Below are positions 25,901 to 33,927 of a DNA stretch of 44,671 bases, piece by piece. The notes under the pieces are model-generated. The model was given only the letters and a program-made list of their open reading frames with translations. It was not told the DNA's origin and did no database searches. The first letter of the stretch is position 1, and the number at the start of each line of letters is the position of its first letter. The translations under genes and the position numbers were made by a program. Source of the stretch: CBDCYS01 sp965226245 (GTDB lineage: Bacteria; Acidobacteriota; Terriglobia; Bryobacterales; UBA6623); assembly GCA_965226245.1 (NCBI GenBank), contig CBDDCL010000010.1, positions 1 through 44,671 on the forward strand, read 5' to 3'.

Positions 25901-25966
25901 GGTAAGTCCTTTCTCTTGATGGAATTGGCTGGCATCCGGGACGGATGGCGGGCCAGTATTCCTCAC

Positions 25967-26365
25967 ATGGAGATATGGGTGAGTCCCGCCTGTTCAGTCC
26001 CGAGAAAGGGTGGCCTACCCTTGCTCACATGGAACCTATTCGGTGGATGACCCGGCTCTTGCTGGAATTAGTTTTATAGCCCTCCGGCGGTTGCAAGTAT
26101 ACATCCGTTTGCCCCAGTCGAGCCCTCCGAGCACGGGTTTTCTCCCAGAGGGTCCCACTGGCTCCCAGCCACCCTTTTACGAGTCCCAAAAACTCATCGC
26201 CTGGGCATCCAGAACCAGCTTTTTCAGATACCTCTCCATTCCTGTGGGATATCGGAATCATTTTCTTGGGTGCCGCAGGCTAGGCTATCCAGAGGGAAGC
26301 GACAGTCCATCTATCCGTCCCAGCATGCTGGCAAACAGCCGCCGAGTCAGGTGGCTCTCCGCTAA
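25967..26365. other. No recognised gene
   Basis: 400 bases upstream of the lipoprotein gene up to M2. A short inverted repeat AAGGGTGGCCTACCCTT sits at 26005-26021. No gene-like frame. Confidence 0.4.
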
Positions 26366-26577
26366 AGCTTTGGTGCATGAATAGTCAATCGCACCTCGAA
26401 ACACGCCCAGACCATGCCTGTGGCCCGCTAACCGAAAAGGGGTCGGCGGATAGCAGTTTTCTAGTAAGCCTATGATTATGTGAGATATAGGTAGTTTGTC
26501 AGCCGCGACCTCTCACGCTTCACCGAAGCCGGCTCGAAGCTCGCCGGAAGGGTCAAGGCGATTCATGCACCAACGCC
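26366..26577. mobile_element. MITE-like element M2 (212 bp)
   Basis: Same element as 21885-22096. The left end reads AGCTTTGGTGCATGAATAG (three mismatches at the tip compared with M1), the right end GGCGTTGGTGCATGAATCG inverted. M2 and M3 share the variant tip and internal differences from M1, so they are closer to each other. It lies 90 bp upstream of parA of replicon B and may alter its control. Confidence 0.85.
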
Positions 26578-26670
26578 CCGCACGCTACCCACTTCGCCAT
26601 CTTTCCCCTTTTCTTTTGGGTTCGTTTTGCGCTAAGATTCGCTAAAGAGCGAATTAGCGTACCTTAGCCT

Positions 26671-27357
26671 ATGGCGATGCCAATGAAAATAGTCGTGATC
26701 ACGTCCCAGAAGGGAGGCAGCGGCAAGACCACCCTCGCGGCGCACCTGGCCGTGGCCGCAGAGCACGCCAAGAACGGTCCCGCCGTGCTCATTGATACCG
26801 ATCCCCAACAAACACTGGCCACCTGGTGGAACCTCCGCGAAGCAGAAAGCCCCAAGCTTGCGCCCGTCAACCTCCGCGAACTTCCTGAAAAGCTCCAGAC
26901 CCTGGCTGAGGCGGGCTTCGCCTACTGCTTTATCGACACGCCGCCCGCGCTCACCGAACAGAACCGGCAAGTGCTCAAGCGCGCCGACCTGGTGCTGATC
27001 CCGACACGCCCGAGCCCCAACGACCTCTGGTCCCTGGGGGCTACGCTTGACCTGGTCAAGGAATCAGAGACGCCTTTCGCCTTTGTGCTGACCCAGGCCA
27101 AGGCCAACGCCCGGATCACCGTCCAGACCATCGCGGCGCTTTCCCAGCACGGGCAGGTGTTCCAATCCGTCGTGCATGACCGGGTGGACTATGCCTCCTC
27201 GATGACCGATGGCCGCACCGCCCCAGAGATCAATCCAAGCAGCCCCGCCGCCGCGGAAATCGCCGAACTCTGGCGGTTCACCAAGAAACGCATAGGCGAA
27301 TTAGCGAACAATAGCGAATTAGCGAATACCCAGAAGAGAGTCAAAGTACATGCCTAA
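26671..27357 (+). CDS. parA: ParA-type partition ATPase (replicon B)
   Basis: 228 aa. K-I-V-V-I-T-S-Q-K-G-G-S-G-K-T-T has the deviant Walker A box; I-D-T-D-P-Q-Q-T-L-A-T-W-W and F-I-D-T-P-P-A-L-T follow. Three in-frame ATGs (26671, 26677, 26683) are possible; M-K-I-V-V from 26683 is the commonest family start. Its 3' end encodes E-L-A-N-N-S-E-L-A-N through two GCGAATTAGCGAA repeats, a binding site placed within coding sequence. Overlaps the next gene by 8 bases. Confidence 0.93.
   Translation: MAMPMKIVVITSQKGGSGKTTLAAHLAVAAEHAKNGPAVLIDTDPQQTLATWWNLREAESPKLAPVNLRELPEKLQTLAEAGFAYCFIDTPPALTEQNRQVLKRADLVLIPTRPSPNDLWSLGATLDLVKESETPFAFVLTQAKANARITVQTIAALSQHGQVFQSVVHDRVDYASSMTDGRTAPEINPSSPAAAEIAELWRFTKKRIGELANNSELANTQKRVKVHA
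27296..27326 (+). promoter_or_regulatory. Centromere/operator repeats inside the end of parA (replicon B)
   Basis: GCGAATTAGCGAA at 27296-27308 and 27314-27326 (18-bp period). A related single unit GCGAATTAGCG is at 26649-26659, just before parA, next to inverted TTCGCTAA. Likely the binding site of the small protein encoded at 27350-27604. Confidence 0.65.
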
Positions 27358-27604
27358 ACCATCAGCGATCAACGCCGGTACCTTGCTCGCAACCAAAGGG
27401 AGCCCCACTGCGGTATCGGGTTCACTCCAGCGGGGGCAGAGCACCACGAAAACGCTCGTCGATCTCAATTTCAAGGTGCCTCCAGAATTCAGGCAAAAAT
27501 TCAAGCGCCTCGCACTCGACGCACAGCTCAAAAACATCCAGCTCCTCATGCGGGCCGTGGACTCATGGGAAAAGCAGCAGGGAAGAAAGACGGCGGCGAA
27601 TTAG
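27350..27604 (+). CDS. Small RHH-like partition partner (replicon B)
   Basis: 84 aa from ATG 27350, overlapping parA. Flexible N-terminus, then D-L-N-F-K-V-P-P-E-F-R-Q-K-F-K-R-L-A and N-I-Q-L-L-M-R-A-V-D-S-W-E: strand-helix-helix typical of ParG/ParB-like centromere binders. The stop is within the next GCGAATTAGCGAA pair. Together with parA and rep it forms a par-rep operon. Confidence 0.75.
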   Translation: MPKPSAINAGTLLATKGSPTAVSGSLQRGQSTTKTLVDLNFKVPPEFRQKFKRLALDAQLKNIQLLMRAVDSWEKQQGRKTAAN

Positions 27605-27626
27605 CGAAACTTAGCAAATTAGCGAA
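27596..27626 (+). promoter_or_regulatory. Second pair of centromere/operator repeats, before rep (replicon B)
   Basis: GCGAATTAGCGAA (27596-27608) and GCAAATTAGCGAA (27614-27626), again 18 bp apart. They span the stop of the RHH gene and end just before the rep ribosome site (GGAGG near 27629), so binding could also adjust rep translation or transcription. Confidence 0.65.
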
Positions 27627-27640
27627 AGGAGGGCAGGGAA

Positions 27641-28603
27641 GTGCCGATAGACGACAAAACCGCAAAAGGGATGCAGCGCATCGGCGACCTTTTTCCCGCC
27701 ATCATCAAGCCCGAGCACAAACCGCTTTCCCGGATTCATGAACGGCTCATTTCGATGCCTCTCCAGGACGAGGAAGCCCAATCGATCCTCTACCAGCATT
27801 CCGTCCTGTGCCAGACCTGCATGCCTTACCGCGACCCCGGCGAAGCCGTGCGGCTATGGCAGCGCAAGAACGGCATGGTCCGGCTGGAGCTTCAGGCCGG
27901 TCGTCTCCTCGATCCGACAACCGAGGATTTCGTGGACGTGGGCCTGCCCTTCGGGCCGAAACCCCGGCTTGTCCTCTACCACCTGAACGCCGAGGCCCTG
28001 CGCACGCAATCGCCCAACATTGAGCTCGCAGACAGCCTCACGGCTTTCGTGAAGCGCACCCTCGGCCTCGACGTGGGCGGGCGCACCATCAAGACCGTCA
28101 AAGAACAGCTCAACCGGCTGGCCGCCGCGGATTTCCGCCTCGGTGCCAGCAAAGACGGCCGGGCCGTCACCATCAAGGGAACAGTCATTGAGGGCTTGGA
28201 GCTTTGGACCCCGCAGGACGCCCGCCAGCGTGTCCTCTGGCCGACCCAGGTCCAGTTCTCGATGCGATATTTCGAGAGCCTCATGCAGCACGCCGTCCCT
28301 CTAAACGAGAACGCCGTCGCCCGTCTCTCGCACAGCGCCATGGCCCTCGACGTTTACACCTGGCTTGCTCAGCGCCTGCATCGCGTGGATCCCAGCAAAC
28401 CGGCCTTTGTGCCGTGGGTTTCCCTCAAGGAACAATTCGGGCACGGCTACCACCGGATGGACAACTTCAAGCGCGTTTTCAGAACGACGCTCCGGCAGGT
28501 CGCCATCGTCTACCGTGAGGCAAAATACAGCCTGGACGGGAAGGGGATGCGCCTGCTTCACAGCCGCCCGCCTGTCATGCGCCGCCTCCTCCAGATCAAG
28601 TAA
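27641..28603 (+). CDS. Plasmid replication initiator, RepA_C type (replicon B)
   Basis: 320 aa from GTG 27641 with a GGAGG site upstream. F-G-P-K-P-R-L-V-L-Y-H-L-N-A-E-A-L-R, E-L-A-D-S-L-T-A-F-V-K-R-T-L-G-L, and V-K-E-Q-L-N-R-L-A-A-A-D-F-R-L-G are the RepA_C core. The C-terminal winged helix includes W-V-S-L-K-E-Q-F-G-H-G-Y. Initiates replication at the repeats just downstream (28609-28693). Distinct from the replicon A initiator, so the two origins should be compatible. Confidence 0.92.
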   Translation: MPIDDKTAKGMQRIGDLFPAIIKPEHKPLSRIHERLISMPLQDEEAQSILYQHSVLCQTCMPYRDPGEAVRLWQRKNGMVRLELQAGRLLDPTTEDFVDVGLPFGPKPRLVLYHLNAEALRTQSPNIELADSLTAFVKRTLGLDVGGRTIKTVKEQLNRLAAADFRLGASKDGRAVTIKGTVIEGLELWTPQDARQRVLWPTQVQFSMRYFESLMQHAVPLNENAVARLSHSAMALDVYTWLAQRLHRVDPSKPAFVPWVSLKEQFGHGYHRMDNFKRVFRTTLRQVAIVYREAKYSLDGKGMRLLHSRPPVMRRLLQIK

Positions 28604-28608
28604 AACCG

Positions 28609-28693
28609 TTATGCACAGAATGTGTATAAACCCTGTGGAAAGTTCAACTTATCAACGGGCACTTTGTAGGGGATTTCACGGGCACTTTGTAGG
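28609..28693 (+). other. Origin of replicon B (two DnaA boxes, two direct repeats)
   Basis: DnaA boxes TTATGCACA (28609-28617) and, on the minus strand, TTATACACA (28621-28629), then two 16-mers ACGGGCACTTTGTAGG (28655-28670, 28678-28693; 23-bp period). Past them a near-palindrome TTTGTGGAAA/TTTCCCACAAA (about 28753-28780) and an AT-rich stretch to 28870. Origin follows directly after rep, as in replicon A. Confidence 0.8.
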
Positions 28694-28870
28694 ACAAGCC
28701 TATAGTTTCAGATACCTATAGATATCCGATAGTAGGGCGCGTGCTTTTGTGGAAAACTGCGTTTCCCACAAAGAGCCCGGCCTCAACCACTATCAAGTGG
28801 AAATTTCCTCGGAAGAAAAAAAGCAAGAACCGCACCCAATACCTTCATCCCTTCAAATAAAGTTATAAAG

Positions 28871-29793
28871 CTACGCCGGATATTGCCCGGAATTCCGTTG
28901 AAAGTCAGCGACCCACGACGTTACTAGACTACGCAGCAGCCGCTTGGTTGGCAAGCGGTTTTCGGGAAACTGTGTTGGCAAGGAGGCCAGCAGCAGCGGA
29001 ATCTCACGAAACCCTCGGACCTTGCGGAACTGCCTCTCGGCCACCAGCAGTCTCGATCCCACCCAGCGTTCCATCTGATCTCCCGGGCGCCAGCGCTTCA
29101 CGTTGCGGCAAACCGTCTCGACGATCGAGAACGCCGACTCGATCACATTGGTGCTGGCGAGGGATCGACGCAGTTTCGGTGGCACACCCAAGCGATGCAC
29201 CGTGAGCGTCTCTTCCATCCCTTCGCCCAGACTCCGGGCGGCGCTCGGATTCAGGTCCATCAGTTCCCGATGGAGTTTCTCCAGCGCTCGCTTCGCATCG
29301 GCGTATTCGGCCATCCCGTAGGCGTTTTGCAGTTTCCTCTTCACCGTCTGGCGGTACTCTTCCGGCAGGTGATCGAGCACGTTGCGCCGCTTATGGACTT
29401 GGCAGCGCTGGATGCAGGCGGCCTGGCCCGCATGACGACGCACCGCCGCAGCCAGCGCCTTACTGCCATCCAGCACATACAGGCGGGGCACGCCGAAGTC
29501 CAGGCCGCGTCCGGCCAGATCACTGAGCAGCTCGCTAACCACCGTGGCGTTCTCGGTTGCTCCCTCGCGCAGCCCCAACACCGTTTTGCGCCCGTCCCAG
29601 CCGATCCCCAGCGCCACCATCATCTGGCGGTCCCGGAACGGCGTGCCGTCGATCAGCACGGCGCATAGCCGCAACTCGCCCAGGGGCCGCTCCAGCAACT
29701 CCCGCAACTTCTCCCGGCTGGCCTCGACGAAGTTCTCGCTCACCGCCGACTTCTCGATCCCGTAGGCTTGCTGAAACTCTTTCACCACCGCGC
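28871..29793 (-). pseudogene. IS256-family (mutator-type) transposase, N-terminus lost
   Basis: About 306 residues. DDE positions are present: V-L-I-D-G-T-P-F, Y-V-L-D-G-S-K-A-L, and S-T-N-V-I-E-S-A-F-S. Family members are about 400 aa; the first part is cut away exactly where the IS5-type derivative begins (29794), and the initial M-H-Q-R-R of the open frame is translated IS end. No N-terminal part is seen beyond 30228. The frame is otherwise clean. Confidence 0.92.
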
Positions 29794-30228
29794 GGCGTTG
29801 GTGCATGAATAGGTGTAAGCGAGCACGCTAGCGGCGGGGGTGGGGTCCAGTCCATCATAGAGATCGGGGGGGTAACGTCGTGGTCGCAGCGAAGTCGAGC
29901 CGAGTCAACCGCCAGTACAAGAAGAAGTACAGAATCCGGAACTGGAGGGAGTACGAGCGTGGCCTCAGGAGCCGCGGCGACGTCACGATCTGGCTGAGCG
30001 AGGATGCAATTGCCGCGTGGGTACCACCGAAGAACGGTCTTCGCGGAGGCCAGCGGCGGTACTCGAACCTCGCGGTCCGGACCGCGTTGACCCTGCGGGT
30101 CGTCTTCAGCCTGCCGCTCCGCCAGACCGAGGGGTTCCTGGACTCGCTGCTCCGCTTGATGGGCCTCAACCTCAAGGCCCCGGACCACACCACACTCTCG
30201 CGCCGCAGTTGAATCATGCAACAGCGCC
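29794..30228 (+). mobile_element. Internally deleted IS5-family derivative (435 bp)
   Basis: Left end GGCGTTGGTGCATGAATAG and right end GGCGCTGTTGCATGATTCAA (inverted) are both those of the full copy at 32813-33927. The transposase reads normally from 29880 to T-L-S-R-R and then jumps to the right-end sequence. The join is at CTCGCGCCG, a 9-mer that occurs at both breakpoints in the full element. A non-autonomous form with both ends, sitting in the IS256 transposase. Confidence 0.9.
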
Positions 30229-30262
30229 TGAAAGGTTTATAAAAGCCGCCGTCTAGCGTCGT

Positions 30263-30290
30263 GCTGGCGTCACGCTAGCGTGACGCCAGC
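30263..30290. promoter_or_regulatory. Perfect 28-bp palindrome upstream of the recombinase
   Basis: GCTGGCGTCACGCT followed directly by its reverse complement, no loop. It is 196 bp before the recombinase start. Could be an operator, a recombinase core site or a cruciform-forming element. The remainder of 30229-30421 has no gene. Confidence 0.75.
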
Positions 30291-30421
30291 GTCATCTTCA
30301 GTGGGGGAAGGACAGGTTCCGAGACTTTCTTTGTTCGTCTCCACTCTAGGAGCTTCAGGGGGACCACTGGGTGGTGGTGCGACCTGGCGAGCGGACACCG
30401 CCGGTCTTCAGCAAACACCCC

Positions 30422-30451
30422 TTGACAAGCCCCCCTATCATGATTGATAAT
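30422..30451 (+). promoter_or_regulatory. Strong sigma-70-like promoter, leaderless start
   Basis: TTGACA (30422-30427), 18-bp spacer, GATAAT (30446-30451), with the recombinase ATG seven bases later (30459). Predicted transcript begins at the start codon; no Shine-Dalgarno is present. Confidence 0.65.
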
Positions 30452-30458
30452 TACCATT

Positions 30459-31427
30459 ATGCTTCATACTACACCGCAGACCGAACCGACCGCGATAGCC
30501 CGACGCCCCGACACGGCGGGGCCGCTGGCCGTCGCCACGCCGACCACCCGTAAGCTCGCCGACGCGAGTATCAGCGTCAACACCCGCCGCGCCTACCTCG
30601 GCGCGCTGGCGCGCGTGGACGCATGGCGGGGGACCGACCCGCTCACCGACGGCGTGTTGGCCGCCTACCTCGGCGCTATCTTCGAGGCGGGCCGCGCGCC
30701 AGCAACCGCCGCCCTCGCCGTCGCCGCCGTCCGGTTTCGGGCCAAGCTCGCCGGCCAGACGGACCCCGCCGGGGAAGCGACCGCCCGCGTGTTGGGCGGC
30801 TACCGTCGCACGGCCGCCGACCGGGGCCGGGGCCAGGCCGCCCCGCTGAGCGCGGACGGGCTCGCCGCGATTCTCGCCACCGCCGAACGTCCCCGCACTG
30901 ACGGCCGGGGCGTCGAATCCCACACCACGGCGCAACGCCGGGGCCGCACGGACGCCGTGATCGCCGGATTGTTGTTCATGGGCGGGTTGCGCCGCTCAGA
31001 AGTGAGCGCGCTTGAATGGCGCGACGTGTCGGACGCCAGCGACGGCGACGGAGTGCTTATCACCGTGCGCACCTCGAAAACAAATCAAGAGGGGGACACC
31101 GCCGACGTGCGGTATCTAAAGAACGGCGCCGCGAAAGCGATCCGCACCGCACGCGCCGCCCGGCCCGACGCCGCACCCACGGATCGGGTGGTCGGGTTGG
31201 GCTCGTTACAGATTCAGCGCCGCTTCACCGCCGCCGCCCTCGCCGCCGGCATCGAGGCGCGCTTGACGGCGCACAGTGGGCGCGTCGGGCTCGCGTCCGA
31301 ACTGACGGCGCGCGGCGCCTCGACAACCGAAGTCATGCTGGCCGGCAACTGGCGCACGGCGCGCATGGTCGCTCACTACAGCGCGGGCGCCACGGCCGAA
31401 CGCGGCGCCGTCGCCAAGTATCTGTAG
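30459..31427 (+). CDS. Tyrosine recombinase (integrase), intact
   Basis: 322 aa from ATG 30459. Arm-binding/SAM-like N-domain with S-I-S-V-N-T-R-R-A-Y-L-G-A-L. Catalytic set: R in G-L-R-R-S-E-V-S-A-L-E-W (about 178), H272-x-x-R275 in T-A-H-S-G-R, W298 in G-N-W-R-T-A-R and nucleophile Y307 in V-A-H-Y-S. Likely integrates or resolves a mobile element or multimer; XerC/D-like size. A C-terminal copy fragment is at 3782-4063. Leaderless promoter at 30422-30451 and a perfect palindrome upstream. Very high GC compared with its flanks. Confidence 0.93.
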   Translation: MLHTTPQTEPTAIARRPDTAGPLAVATPTTRKLADASISVNTRRAYLGALARVDAWRGTDPLTDGVLAAYLGAIFEAGRAPATAALAVAAVRFRAKLAGQTDPAGEATARVLGGYRRTAADRGRGQAAPLSADGLAAILATAERPRTDGRGVESHTTAQRRGRTDAVIAGLLFMGGLRRSEVSALEWRDVSDASDGDGVLITVRTSKTNQEGDTADVRYLKNGAAKAIRTARAARPDAAPTDRVVGLGSLQIQRRFTAAALAAGIEARLTAHSGRVGLASELTARGASTTEVMLAGNWRTARMVAHYSAGATAERGAVAKYL

Positions 31428-31517
31428 GGAACGCTTAGGCCCGGAGCTGGAAGGTTCTGTACTATTTGAGTACCACTGACCATTTCCGGTTCACAGGTCA
31501 ATTGGAGAGAGTTGCCC

Positions 31518-32054
31518 ATGGGAATGATTCTAGTGACGGCGTCGGTGGCGGTGTTCGTGTGGGCTGTGGTTGGACTCATCCGGCCGACGTGGGCGCGCTT
31601 GCCGAGCCGGGCGGCGTCGGTGGGCGTGTGGGTTTTGTCAGTCGTGCTCTTCATCATCGGCGGCGCGTTGATGCCGGATTCGACGCCTGAGCAGACTGAA
31701 CAGTCAGCGGCACTGGGGAGCCACCTCGCCGCGTCTGGCAACCTAACTGCGGCTCAGCGGAACGCCGTTCGTTCAGCGAACTCGTACTTGCAGCTGTCAG
31801 GGTTCTCACGTCAGGGCTTGATCGACCAGTTGTCGTCGGAGTTCGGAGACAGTTACAGCGTTGGAGATGCCACGGTCGCGGTCAACAGCTTGAGCACCGA
31901 CTGGAACGCACAGGCAGCGAGGTCTGCTGTTTCGAACCTTGAGTTGTCGGGATTCTCGTGCCGGGGCCTGATCGACCAGCTGTCCTCCGAGTTCGGTGAC
32001 AAGTACACGGTGGAGCAGGCTACTTATGGGGCAACTCAGGCCGGCATCTGCTGA
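31518..32054 (+). CDS. Membrane-anchored Ltp-repeat protein (probable superinfection exclusion)
   Basis: 178 aa from ATG 31518 with GGAGAG upstream. Two N-terminal TM helices (about residues 3-19 and 34-50), ending M-P-D-S. The exterior part has two Ltp repeats (Pfam Lipoprotein_Ltp): A-N-S-Y-L-Q-L-S-G-F-S-R-Q-G-L-I-D-Q-L then S-N-L-E-L-S-G-F-S-C-R-G-L-I-D-Q-L, each followed by S-S-E-F-G-D and S/T-V-x-x-A-T. In phage TP-J34 a protein with these repeats blocks phage DNA entry. Role here is inferred from that. Its 3' end overlaps the facing gene by 19 bp. Confidence 0.8.
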   Translation: MGMILVTASVAVFVWAVVGLIRPTWARLPSRAASVGVWVLSVVLFIIGGALMPDSTPEQTEQSAALGSHLAASGNLTAAQRNAVRSANSYLQLSGFSRQGLIDQLSSEFGDSYSVGDATVAVNSLSTDWNAQAARSAVSNLELSGFSCRGLIDQLSSEFGDKYTVEQATYGATQAGIC

Positions 32055-32368
32055 CGCCGGGCGGGGGAGCCTGACGGCGCAGCGGTAACGTTGTTGGCGG
32101 GGGCCCCGTCGGCAGCGCCTGGCGCGGAGTCTCGAGGAGGTGGGGGCGGTGTTGGGCTTGCGGGCGCCGAGGCCGCGGCTTCCTCAGATGCAGGTTCCGC
32201 TGGATCGTCCGGCATGAGCGACCCGCCCATGACGGCCAGCGCGACCGACAGCAACCCGATCCACACCGACGTTATCCGGTTGGGCAACCTAGCTGCCTTC
32301 GGGTTGATGAGCCCGACCACAGCCCACACGAAGACGGCGAACGATACCAACGCTATGAACTCACCCAC
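32036..32368 (-). CDS. Membrane protein, paralogue of the Ltp protein's anchor
   Basis: 110 aa from ATG 32368. Its start (A-V-F-V-W-A-V-V-G-L-I-N-P-K-A-A-R-L-P and G-G-S-L-M-P-D-D) matches the TM region of the facing Ltp protein (A-V-F-V-W-A-V-V-G-L-I-R-P-T-W-A-R-L-P, G-G-A-L-M-P-D). The Ltp repeats are absent; the tail is Ala/Pro/Ser rich. Either a separate anchor or a truncated copy. The two converge tail to tail. Confidence 0.6.
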   Translation of the reverse strand: MGEFIALVSFAVFVWAVVGLINPKAARLPNRITSVWIGLLSVALAVMGGSLMPDDPAEPASEEAAASAPASPTPPPPPRDSAPGAADGAPANNVTAAPSGSPARRQQMPA

Positions 32369-32587
32369 GCACCACTCTCCCCTGATCCGGGATTTCCGTT
32401 TTGCCTGCCCCGGATGGACCCTTTATACACCTGAGAGACGCCGAGCCCACGAGATTGTGTTCGTCGCACCATCGTCCAGGTCCGAATGCCGTCACCCCAG
32501 CCCGCGCTGACGTGTCGCAGGCTGGAGGTCCGTGCTTCCAGGGGAGTCCGCACAACACCGTCAGCCTGAGTGTATACTTGTAACGAG

Positions 32588-32599
32588 TAACGCGCGTTA
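32588..32599. promoter_or_regulatory. 12-bp palindrome overlapping a start codon
   Basis: TAACGCGCGTTA, perfect, with its last A being the first base of ATG 32599. TATACT at 32572-32577 could be the -10 box. Looks like an autoregulatory operator. The stretch 32369-32571 has no gene. Confidence 0.4.
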
Positions 32600-32812
32600 T
32601 GGCAAAGACTCCGAAGTTGACTGACTCGAAGGCACGCACCGCCGAACGCCAGCGCCGCTTTCGAGCGCGGCGCAAGATACTCGGCACCGGGAAAGCTCGA
32701 AGAACTCGCAGACGCAATCAGCATGGTCGCGTACAACCGCCTGACGTTCGAGGTTGAAAATCCGCACGACCGGCGGTTCTCCGGGCCGGGTGTGCGGTTG
32801 GAGACGATTCAA
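32599..32812 (+). pseudogene. Small basic protein, frameshifted and cut by IS5
   Basis: M-A-K-T-P-K-L-T-D-S-K-A-R-T-A-E-R-Q-R-R then R-F-R-A-R-R-K: a basic start seen in small plasmid and phage DNA-binding proteins. Near 32688 the better sense moves to another frame (K-L-E-E-L-A-D-A-I-S-M-V-A-Y-N-R-L-T-F-E) until the IS at 32813 removes the rest. Function unknown. Confidence 0.4.
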
Positions 32813-33927
32813 GGCGCTGTTGCATGATTCAACTGCGGCGCGAGTGGGGGCGCTTTTCCAACTTCTCGTTCAGGACACCACAGCGCAGGATTTCGGCCTA
32901 CCCAGCTCGGCCATCCGGTTGAGGATGTGACACCCGATCGCAACTTCTCTCCTTTGTGCCTTGCCGTGCCTCGCCTTCAATCCGCCTCCGAGCACGGACT
33001 TGTATCGGAAGAAGCTGTTTTCAACGCGCGCCTGCTGTCGGTAGCCCGACTCCTTCTGCCACTCGCGTCGCCCGACCTGGCGAATCCTCTCAAGAGCCGT
33101 GTCACGCTGCGCCCATGGGCCGTCCGTTGGCCCCGCCGACACCGCAGAGCGACGAGGGGGAATCACAATCACGACGTTCTCTGTACCGGCCGCGCTGAGT
33201 TGATCGTAGACTGACCTGTGGTCGTAGGCTCCGTCTGCGGTGAAACACCGGATGGGAACCTCGATTGTGTCGAGAAGAGCAGGGAGTGTGGAGGCGTCGT
33301 CCCGGCTGCTCGCTGTGAGTTCGGCCGCCACAATGAACCCCTCGGCATCCACCCCGATGTGCAGCTTCCGCCAATCCCGGCGTTTCTTTGATGCCTTGTG
33401 CTTGTGCGCGTTCCATTCGCCGCAACCCAGAATCTTCAGCCCTGTGGAATCGACGATCAATTCGATCGGGCCGTCGTAGGATCGGGTCAGGGGCGGCACC
33501 GCAACGATTGGGTTCCGGCGCGAGAGTGTGGTGTGGTCCGGGGCCTTGAGGTTGAGGCCCATCAAGCGGAGCAGCGAGTCCAGGAACCCCTCGGTCTGGC
33601 GGAGCGGCAGGCTGAAGACGACCCGCAGGGTCAACGCGGTCCGGACCGCGAGGTTCGAGTACCGCCGCTGGCCTCCGCGAAGACCGTTCTTCGTTGGTAC
33701 CCACGCGGCAATTGCATCCTCGCTCAGCCAGATCGTGACGTCGCCGCGGCTCCTGAGGCCACGCTCGTACTCCCTCCAGTTCCGGATTCTGTACTTCTTC
33801 TTGTACTGGCGGTTGACTCGGCTCGACTTCGCTGCGACCACGACGTTACCCCCCCGATCTCTATGATGGACTGGACCCCACCCCCGCCGCTAGCGTGCTC
33901 GCTTACACCTATTCATGCACCAACGCC
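32813..33927 (-). mobile_element. IS5-family insertion sequence, full copy
   Basis: 1115 bp. Left (5') end at 33927 GGCGTTGGTGCATGAATAG, right end at 32813 GGCGCTGTTGCATGATTCAA; the tips agree as GGCGyTGkTGCATGAwT. It interrupts a small gene on one side and a membrane-protein gene on the other. No target duplication is visible. Confidence 0.9.
32870..33841 (-). CDS. IS5-family transposase
   Basis: 323 aa. G-D-V-T-I-W-L-S-E-D-A-I-A-A-W and T-E-G-F-L-D-S-L at the start (IS5 DUF4096-like region), I-V-D-S-T-G-L-K (first Asp), F-T-A-D-G-A-Y-D (second Asp), and A-R-V-E-N-S-F-F-R-Y-K (Glu). Intact, so the likely source of activity for the deleted copies. Confidence 0.95.
   Translation of the reverse strand: MVAAKSSRVNRQYKKKYRIRNWREYERGLRSRGDVTIWLSEDAIAAWVPTKNGLRGGQRRYSNLAVRTALTLRVVFSLPLRQTEGFLDSLLRLMGLNLKAPDHTTLSRRNPIVAVPPLTRSYDGPIELIVDSTGLKILGCGEWNAHKHKASKKRRDWRKLHIGVDAEGFIVAAELTASSRDDASTLPALLDTIEVPIRCFTADGAYDHRSVYDQLSAAGTENVVIVIPPRRSAVSAGPTDGPWAQRDTALERIRQVGRREWQKESGYRQQARVENSFFRYKSVLGGGLKARHGKAQRREVAIGCHILNRMAELGRPKSCAVVS

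Noticed and set aside
26010..26384. Plus-strand frame of 124 codons before M2
   Set aside because: Rich in Ser/Arg/Pro with no domain, and it runs into the MITE end.
31016..31438. Second plus-strand frame inside the recombinase gene
   Set aside because: Arg-rich shifted reading of the recombinase coding sequence.
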